A stretch of DNA of 64,000 bases from Branchiostoma floridae (lineage: Eukaryota > Chordata > Leptocardii > Amphioxiformes > Branchiostomatidae). Below are positions 58,355 to 64,000 of this stretch, one piece after another. Numbering within the stretch: position 1 is the stretch's first letter; each line of letters begins with the position of its first letter. The position numbers and the translations under genes are program-made. The notes beneath the pieces were generated by a model. The model did no database searches, had not been told where the DNA came from, and saw nothing but the letters and a program-made list of their open reading frames with translations. The DNA lies in assembly GCF_000003815.2 (NCBI RefSeq), contig NC_049992.1, positions 14,612,603 to 14,676,602 of the forward strand, in the 5' to 3' direction.

Positions 58355-58633
58355 GTGTGACGCTGAGTTGCACAGCTTTAGAGTCGGCCTTCCCCACGCC
58401 GTTACTTGCCGCACAGACGTAAGCGCCGGTGTTGTTCATCCTCACCCTTTTGAGCGTCACGGATGAGGCGCGGACGTCATTAGATAACGTGTGGGCTACG
58501 GAGGGCAGTAAGACTCCATTTTTGGTCCATGTGATGTTGGGGGGAGGGTTGCCGTCTGCTACACATTGTAGAGTCACCCGGTCGGAAACAGTCACGGCGA
58601 TTGCGTCTGATATGCTTATTATAGATGCTGGAT
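58355..58633 (-). CDS. Ig-domain exon 2 of an Ig receptor-like gene
   Basis: Acceptor CTTTGTTTTCAG, exon of 279 nt (93 codons), donor CACAC|GTAAGT, phase 1 at both ends, the classic one-exon Ig domain. The protein has VTVSDRVTLQCVADGNPPPN, ITWTKNGVLLP and MNNTGAYVCAASNGVGKA, then VQLSV. The Cys pair, the core Trp and the D/N-x-G-x-Y-x-C motif are present (MNNTGAYVC), so this is an intact I-set domain. NIT and NNT are possible N-glycosylation sites. Confidence 0.93.
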
Positions 58634-59909
58634 CTGAAAACAAAGAGGACAATTAGCATGAAAGTAATAAGGATTATTCTATGCTTATATGCGATAATTA
58701 TGCAAAATCAACACTGGAATGACTACGTTCGTAAGTGATGGGTAACCTTTGAGCCAGATTTCTTTGCAAGAGGAGTGAACCGAGACGGGGGGCGACATAG
58801 GTTATCTGGCACTTACGACACGATGCTGCAGTCACGTGTCTCTGACGTCACGCACCAGAAAAAGCATTATACCGGTACATTTCGTAAACATGGCTGATAG
58901 AGTTTAGCCTAAAAAATTGGGGTAAGTCCTCAGTCATTCCAGTATTGGTTTATAGAGAGAAATGTATTTTTGGAACCTATTTGTTACAAGTGCAAGTATA
59001 GACGGCGAGCATCTGTTTAAAGAGCTGACAAGATAATCCCATACTGCCAAACAGTGCGAACGTCTACTAATAGTCTTGTCATAGAGGAGACAGGAAATTC
59101 ATGAAAGCCTCATCCATCAAACTTCTTGACGTTTGGGCGATGGCTTGTGGTAAAAAAGAGCATGGCTGTGAAGTCTACATTTACTCATGCAGATGTCAGG
59201 CCAGCTGCTTGTCTTCTTCCTGACTGATTCGACATTTGGCAAAACGTAATTCAAGTGAAGCAGATAGCGCCCACTGAGTTGCAGTGAGCTACCGAAATCA
59301 CATTCTGTGCACCTCCAACTCCTACTCAAGCCCTACCCGGCTTGACTTGTTATTATCTTGCCACGTTCAGCCGGGCGGACAGAGCTTGTAATTGCCCTAA
59401 CATGACGTTTTACTGGCGGCAGGCTACAGTCCTGACGACTGAGGTAGAACTACCTGTAATGCCATGTCGGGATTAGGCGTAATCAATACAGGCAACTTCC
59501 TGGCCTTATCATAAACCATCGCCACCTGGTCTCGATGAATGGAGCAATTACACTTATCACGACATCACAAGAAATACCCTTGGTTCCTGGTGTTACCCAG
59601 GGTGTGTGTGAGTGGTCGCGCTCTGGGGACCTGCAGTGCCTTAATGTTTGCTCCCGATCAAGATTGATGCGGGGACATCCCCAAAAGTGGGATGATGTGA
59701 TCACAAAGTCGGTAATGCATACAACATTATCGCCATTAAGGCTTTATTGCGTGAACGACGTGATCCGTGTAATGATGGTCATCTGAGGGGATATCTCTCG
59801 CGCTGGCCTGTCTGAGCTGAACGGGCCGGTGTTTACATATTGGGAGGGAAGATATTCGTCTCTGGATTTATGTAGAAGGACTTATAGACGCCAGCTATTT
59901 TAGTAGCGA
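58634..59909. other. intron, nothing recognised
   Basis: A perfect TGACGTCA is at 58843-58850. No exon was recognised. Confidence 0.4.
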
Positions 59910-61075
59910 GTTGTGCTGTAACTGTAAAGCAATGTCACCTGTCCTTACTGTTGGGCTCTATGTATTATAGCTATAAAGCAATAGCATCTCTCCTTAGTGC
60001 TGAACTGTATGTACCGTAGTTGTAAAACAATGACATCTCTCCTTAGATCTGAACTGTATGTACTGTAGTTGTAAAACAATGGCTTCTCTCCTTAGTGTTG
60101 AACTGTATGTGCTGCAGCTGTAAACCAATGTCACCTGTCCTTACTGTTGATCTGTATGTGCTGTAGCTATAAAGCAATGGAAACTCTCCTAAGTGATGAA
60201 CTGTATGTACTGTAGCTGTAAAACAATGGCATCTCTCCTTAGAGCTGAACTGTATGTACTGTAGTTGTAAAACAATTGCATCTCTCCTTAGTGCTGAACT
60301 GTATGTACTGTAGTTGTAAAAAATGGCTTCTCTCCTTAGTGCCAAACTGTATGTACTGTAGCTGTAAAACAATAGCATCTCTCCTTAGTGCTAAACTGTA
60401 TGCACTGTAGTTGTAAAACTATGGCATCTCTCCTTAGTGCTAAACTGTATGCACTGTAGTTGTAAAACTATGGCATCTCTCCTTAGTTCTGAACTGTATG
60501 TACTGTAGCTGTAAAACAATAGCATCTCTCCTTAGTTCTAAACTGTATGTACTGTAGTTGTAAAACTATGGCATCTCTCCTTAGTGCTGAACTGTACGTA
60601 CTGTAGTTGTAAAACAATGGCATCTCTCCTTAGTGCTGAACTGTATGTACTGTAGCTGTAAAACAATGACATCTCTCCTTAGTGCTGAACCGTTTGTACT
60701 GTAGCTGTAAAACAATGGCATCTCTCCTTACTGTTGTACTGTATGTGCTGTAGCTATAAAGCAATGGAAACTCTCCTAAGTGCTGAACTGTATATACTGT
60801 AGTTGTAAAATAATAGCATCTCTCCTTAGAGCTGAACTGTATGTACTGTAGCTGTAAAACAATAGCATCTCTCCTTAGTGCTAAACTGTATGTACCGTAG
60901 TTGTAAAACTATGGCATCTCTCCTTAGTGCTAAACTGTATGTACTGTAGTTGTAAAAAATGGCATCTCTCCTTAGTGCTGAACTGTATGTACCGTAGTTG
61001 TAAAACAATACCATCTCTCCTTAGTTCTGAACTGTATGTACTGTAGTTGTAAAACAATGGCATCTTTCCTTGGTA
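59910..61075. repeat. 49-bp minisatellite, about 24 copies
   Basis: The unit is of the form CTGAACTGTATGTACTGTAG then TTGTAAAACAATGGCATCTC and TCCTTAGTG. Spacing is 48-49 bp. Copies vary at a few positions (GTTGTAAAAC / GCTGTAAAAC / GCTATAAAGC), and the edges are more diverged than the centre. Reverse frames over it (TYSSALRRD repeats) are artefacts. Confidence 0.95.
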
Positions 61076-61460
61076 TGAACTAAAATCTCTATATGTTGTA
61101 GGTTTAGCAATAAAGCTATGGTATTTCTACATAATGCTGAACTGTTTATGCTATTGCCGATGAGTTACGGTATCTTTCATTTGCACTATATGTGTTGTAA
61201 TGGTTAAATTACGACATCTCCCTATGTTACTGTGTTTGTTACACATGTACCAGCAAAGCAACGACAATGTGTAATGATGTAGCAAGACAGTAACAATATC
61301 TTTCATTTGCCTTTACGTATTTGCTGTAGCGTAAAACAGCGAAATCCATATTTGGTGCAGAACTGTGCATGTGATAGCAGTGGAATTACGGTACTTGTTT
61401 TTCGTGCTGAGCTAGGTGTCTTATTGTAGGAAAGTAACGGTATTTTCGCATACATTTGTA
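61076..61460. repeat. decayed flank of the 49-bp minisatellite
   Basis: ATGCTGAACTGTTTATGC, GGTATCTTTCATTTGC and similar text continue the theme with irregular spacing, consistent with old degenerate units at the array margin. Confidence 0.6.
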
Positions 61461-62220
61461 CATAATAATACGGTACTGAAATTTGTGTGTTTTAGCTCTG
61501 CTACCCACACGATCAAACGCTGATGAACGGCGCCATAAAACTATAGATATCTCTAATTTACCTTTATGTCTGTGGACGTTTTCAACTCATTAACCTTGTT
61601 GCAATCAAATTTAATGGGAATCGTTTAGATACGCATTATCGTAATGCGGCTTTGATTCAGTTGATTGCGTTGATTTATATTTACGTTGCATATAATGGCA
61701 TCTTTGGTCTATTCATACATACTGATTGAAATGTACATGTAACGAATACTACTATAACTGTATGGACACTTAGTCATTGATGCAGCCAAACTTTACTATT
61801 GCATCAGCGATTGATGGAAAAACTCTACCGGTATATTTTATTTTACAGCCAAAATCTTTTGGCATGAATATAAATATTGCTTTTAAAGTAGTAGAGTATC
61901 CTACAAGAAGATTGGCATTCATAGCCATGACCACATAGGTATGGACGCAAAATATATCGGAGAAAATATGCAAATTGCAGGGAAGACAAAGGACAATACT
62001 TTGCGGCAATGTCACCACCGTGCGTGTCCAATCGATTTCCTAGAATCAACTTGACATATGCTCTTTATTTGCATACCTAACGAAGTGGTCGGCGCGGAGA
62101 TATTGGAAGATTCGTCATGAGCGGAAATACCGGCAGATAAGGGGTCAAACAGTTAGGACATCATAATCTAATTAACGCTGATCTCTTCATACTCTGCGCT
62201 AAGTGTGTTCGCCACAATGG
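61461..62220. other. intron, nothing recognised
   Basis: No exon or repeat was recognised. Confidence 0.4.
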
Positions 62221-62289
62221 TTTCCACGCTTTAGGGTGTTTTGCTCCTTTCGTTGGTATTAAGAATCTTGTAGAACTTAGTAGTTTGCT

Positions 62290-62360
62290 AGCCCTTCCTT
62301 TTTTAACGTGCTTCAGGCACCTTCTCGAACATTGGACCTCCGTTTCACCCCCTTCCAAGA
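62290..62360. repeat. fragment of the ACGTTAAAGAACCC repeat
   Basis: TTTTTAACGTGCTTCAGGCA then CCTTCTCGAACATTGGACCT matches 27478-27525 (TTTAACGTGCTCAAGGTGTG ... CACGGGACCTC). Short and diverged. Confidence 0.5.
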
Positions 62361-62954
62361 GACAGGTTTAGCTCCAAACGAAATGGCCTTACGCTGGGAC
62401 TTGGAATGGGAACAGTTGCCAGCTAATTTGAACCAGGAGCTCAAATGTGAGGCTGCTACTGGTTTAGCCACAGGGGTATCCCTTGATTTGCTGCTACTTT
62501 TCTGTATTGCATAACTTGGATATGTATGGGAAAGTACGGGAAGTATATAGCTGAGGCAGTGGCGAGTAACGGCTAAGCTTCTACGTTTATCTTGTTCAGA
62601 AATAATGGCTAGACCCATCTGTTTTGGAACCAGGTAACACCATACATGGCAGGAAGGTATCAGAAATGAATTTTTATGGATCCATTAGATCCAGGCGCTG
62701 CCTTCAACACCTCCTCTGGGTGTACTTGAGCCAGCGAGACAAATGATTGACATCATCGTCAATGGTGGACGTAAATAATACAACAGGAACCGTTCTGCAG
62801 TTTGTATATTATTGATGCGCCGTCGGAACCGATGTTTCTCCAGCGCGCGTAAAGACACTGCTGTAGTAATGTGATTACGACTGACAGCCTGGCAATGTAG
62901 AAGATAGGCCTCTTTACGACTTGGAAGCGATAGGAAAAGTTTTGTAGTACTTAC

Positions 62955-63248
62955 ATAGGACTTTTAGCTGTACACTGGACGTGACTGGTCTGACCACGTG
63001 ATTTACCACGCATGTGTAACTGCCCGTGTCTGCTCTGGTCACGTGACGTACGGTTAAAGATGGCGACGAGAGGGTTCCTCCGGAGTACTTGGAGCTCACG
63101 CCGATGCTCTGGACGGGAATGCCGTCTTTTTCCCAATGTAAGGCGGAGATATTGGGCCGGGCCTCGCTTATTGTGCACTTGAATGTCACTGACTTCCCCC
63201 AGCTGCTAACCACTGGGCTGGACGGTCCGACCTTCACCACTGGAGGCA
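62955..63248 (-). CDS. Ig-domain exon 1 of an Ig receptor-like gene
   Basis: Acceptor TCGTATTTTTCAG, exon of 294 nt (98 codons), donor CTAT|GTAAGT, phase 1 at both ends. The protein has PPVVKVGPSSPVVSSWGKSV, TFKCTISEARPNISALHWEK, and TRADTGSYTCVVNHVVRP, then VQLKVL. The Cys pair, core Trp and D-x-G-x-Y-x-C motif are all present, an intact Ig domain. At least one further exon (signal peptide) must lie beyond base 64000. Intron to the next Ig exon is about 4.3 kb. Confidence 0.93.
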
Positions 63249-63409
63249 CTGAAAAATACGAATGTAGTGTTTAGCTTTATCACCTTTCAAAATGTAAAGC
63301 CTGCAGGCCTGAAGCTGTTAATGACTAAGTGATATGACTGACATGTTATGATATATTTATGAGCCGAGTTGACCTAGTTTTGCTTGATATGGGGCATCAC
63401 CTCGGGCAC

Positions 63410-63675
63410 TATATACAGATATACAAATGTATCAACACATCTACAATAACTCACGACCATACCATTTACTGTATATACAAACATATCTTTACATCTGTAA
63501 TAATTCACCCATATGCCATTTACTGTCTATACAAATATAGCAACACATCTGCAATCACTCACGACCATACCATTTACTGTATATGCAGACATATTTATAC
63601 ATCTGCAATAATTTACCACCATGCCCTATACTGTATAATATAGAAATATATCCACACATCTACAATCCTTCGCGA
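63410..63675. repeat. 54-bp tandem repeat, about 5 copies
   Basis: ACATCT recurs at 63437, 63491, 63545, 63599 and about 63656. Units alternate ACTCACGACCATACCATTTA with diverged versions and TACTGTATATRCARACATAT. Intronic. Confidence 0.85.
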
Positions 63676-64000
63676 CCAAATTTGTTATTTTCAGTCTTTA
63701 TCATCAGATTCTGTAAGTACCTGTTACGTATATGAATTAGTTGCAAACTGTAGGGGTAGGGTCGACATAGTTTCCCTGTCTCCCGGTTATGTCGCTTGAG
63801 TTAGAATAACATAACATTAATTGTCTTATACCAAAAGTAAACCAAGGTACCTAGGGTAACACAGGGTAGAGTTGGGAGCAATACTTGCTCTACTTGACAT
63901 ATTTAATTGGATGATGTTAACGTTATTTATTTGATTCAAGGTCTTTCATATTATCCAGAGCGTCAATGAAGTTTAAATGAATTGATGAAAATATGACAAT
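63676..64000. other. right edge, nothing recognised
   Basis: Unique AT-rich sequence. No exon was recognised. Confidence 0.4.

Noticed and set aside
58429..58656. Plus-strand frame opposite the Ig exon (and 63089-63274, 29008-area and 15151-15450 opposites)
   Set aside because: Antisense shadows of well-supported exons.
60043..60378. Repeat protein TYSSALRRD
   Set aside because: Translation of the 49-bp minisatellite; no splice or start context.

Overview
The window looks like invertebrate-deuterostome nuclear DNA, most probably amphioxus (Branchiostoma). It is AT-rich and gene-poor, with small phase-compatible exons separated by long introns. It is crowded with short terminal-inverted-repeat (TIR) elements, minisatellites and decayed retrotransposon ends of a kind I associate with cephalochordates. 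No search was run; the organism call is inference from gene families and repeat style. There are no bacterial operons, rRNA or intact tRNA genes, and no CRISPR array.

Layout. 1-1436 is a 206-bp satellite interrupted by a run of N. 1437-7400 is mostly non-coding, with a TA-flanked TIR element (3414-3806), a non-LTR retrotransposon 3' end (about 4262-4813) and a hairpin (6991-7033). 7431-11420 is a striking block. Two arrays of 64-66 bp units built around palindromes (7431-8690 and 10505-11420) bracket a reverse-strand reading frame for a low-complexity acidic-to-basic protein (9378-10162). 11438-12050 is an orphan copy of the 3' flank of the next gene. 12941-15921 (+) holds a four-exon gene of the NAT16/histidine N-acetyltransferase type, with its 3' flank to about 16612. 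17280-24530 contains two diverged copies of one non-coding segment plus more TIR elements.

From 29130 to the right edge, the reverse strand carries at least five exons that can belong to one gene. They run, in transcription order, Ig (62955-63248), Ig (58355-58633), transmembrane (43741-43953), a 24-residue linker (30552-30623) and SH3 (29130-29312). All five exons begin and end in phase 1 and lie in the order expected for a membrane Ig receptor with a cytoplasmic SH3 domain, which would be an unusual architecture. Both ends of the gene are unresolved: the 5' end lies beyond base 64000 and I found no exon past the SH3 domain. The long introns hold most of the repeats: a SINE head expanded into an exact 41-bp array (36895-37250), a 24-copy 49-bp minisatellite (59910-61075), three or more TIR families, retrotransposon 3' ends and a (CT)n/(AG)n palindrome.

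The candidate new system is either the palindrome-array block with its internal protein, possibly a mobile element that separated a duplicated acetyltransferase gene from its 3' flank, or the Ig-TM-SH3 receptor. Both are inferences with stated tests.
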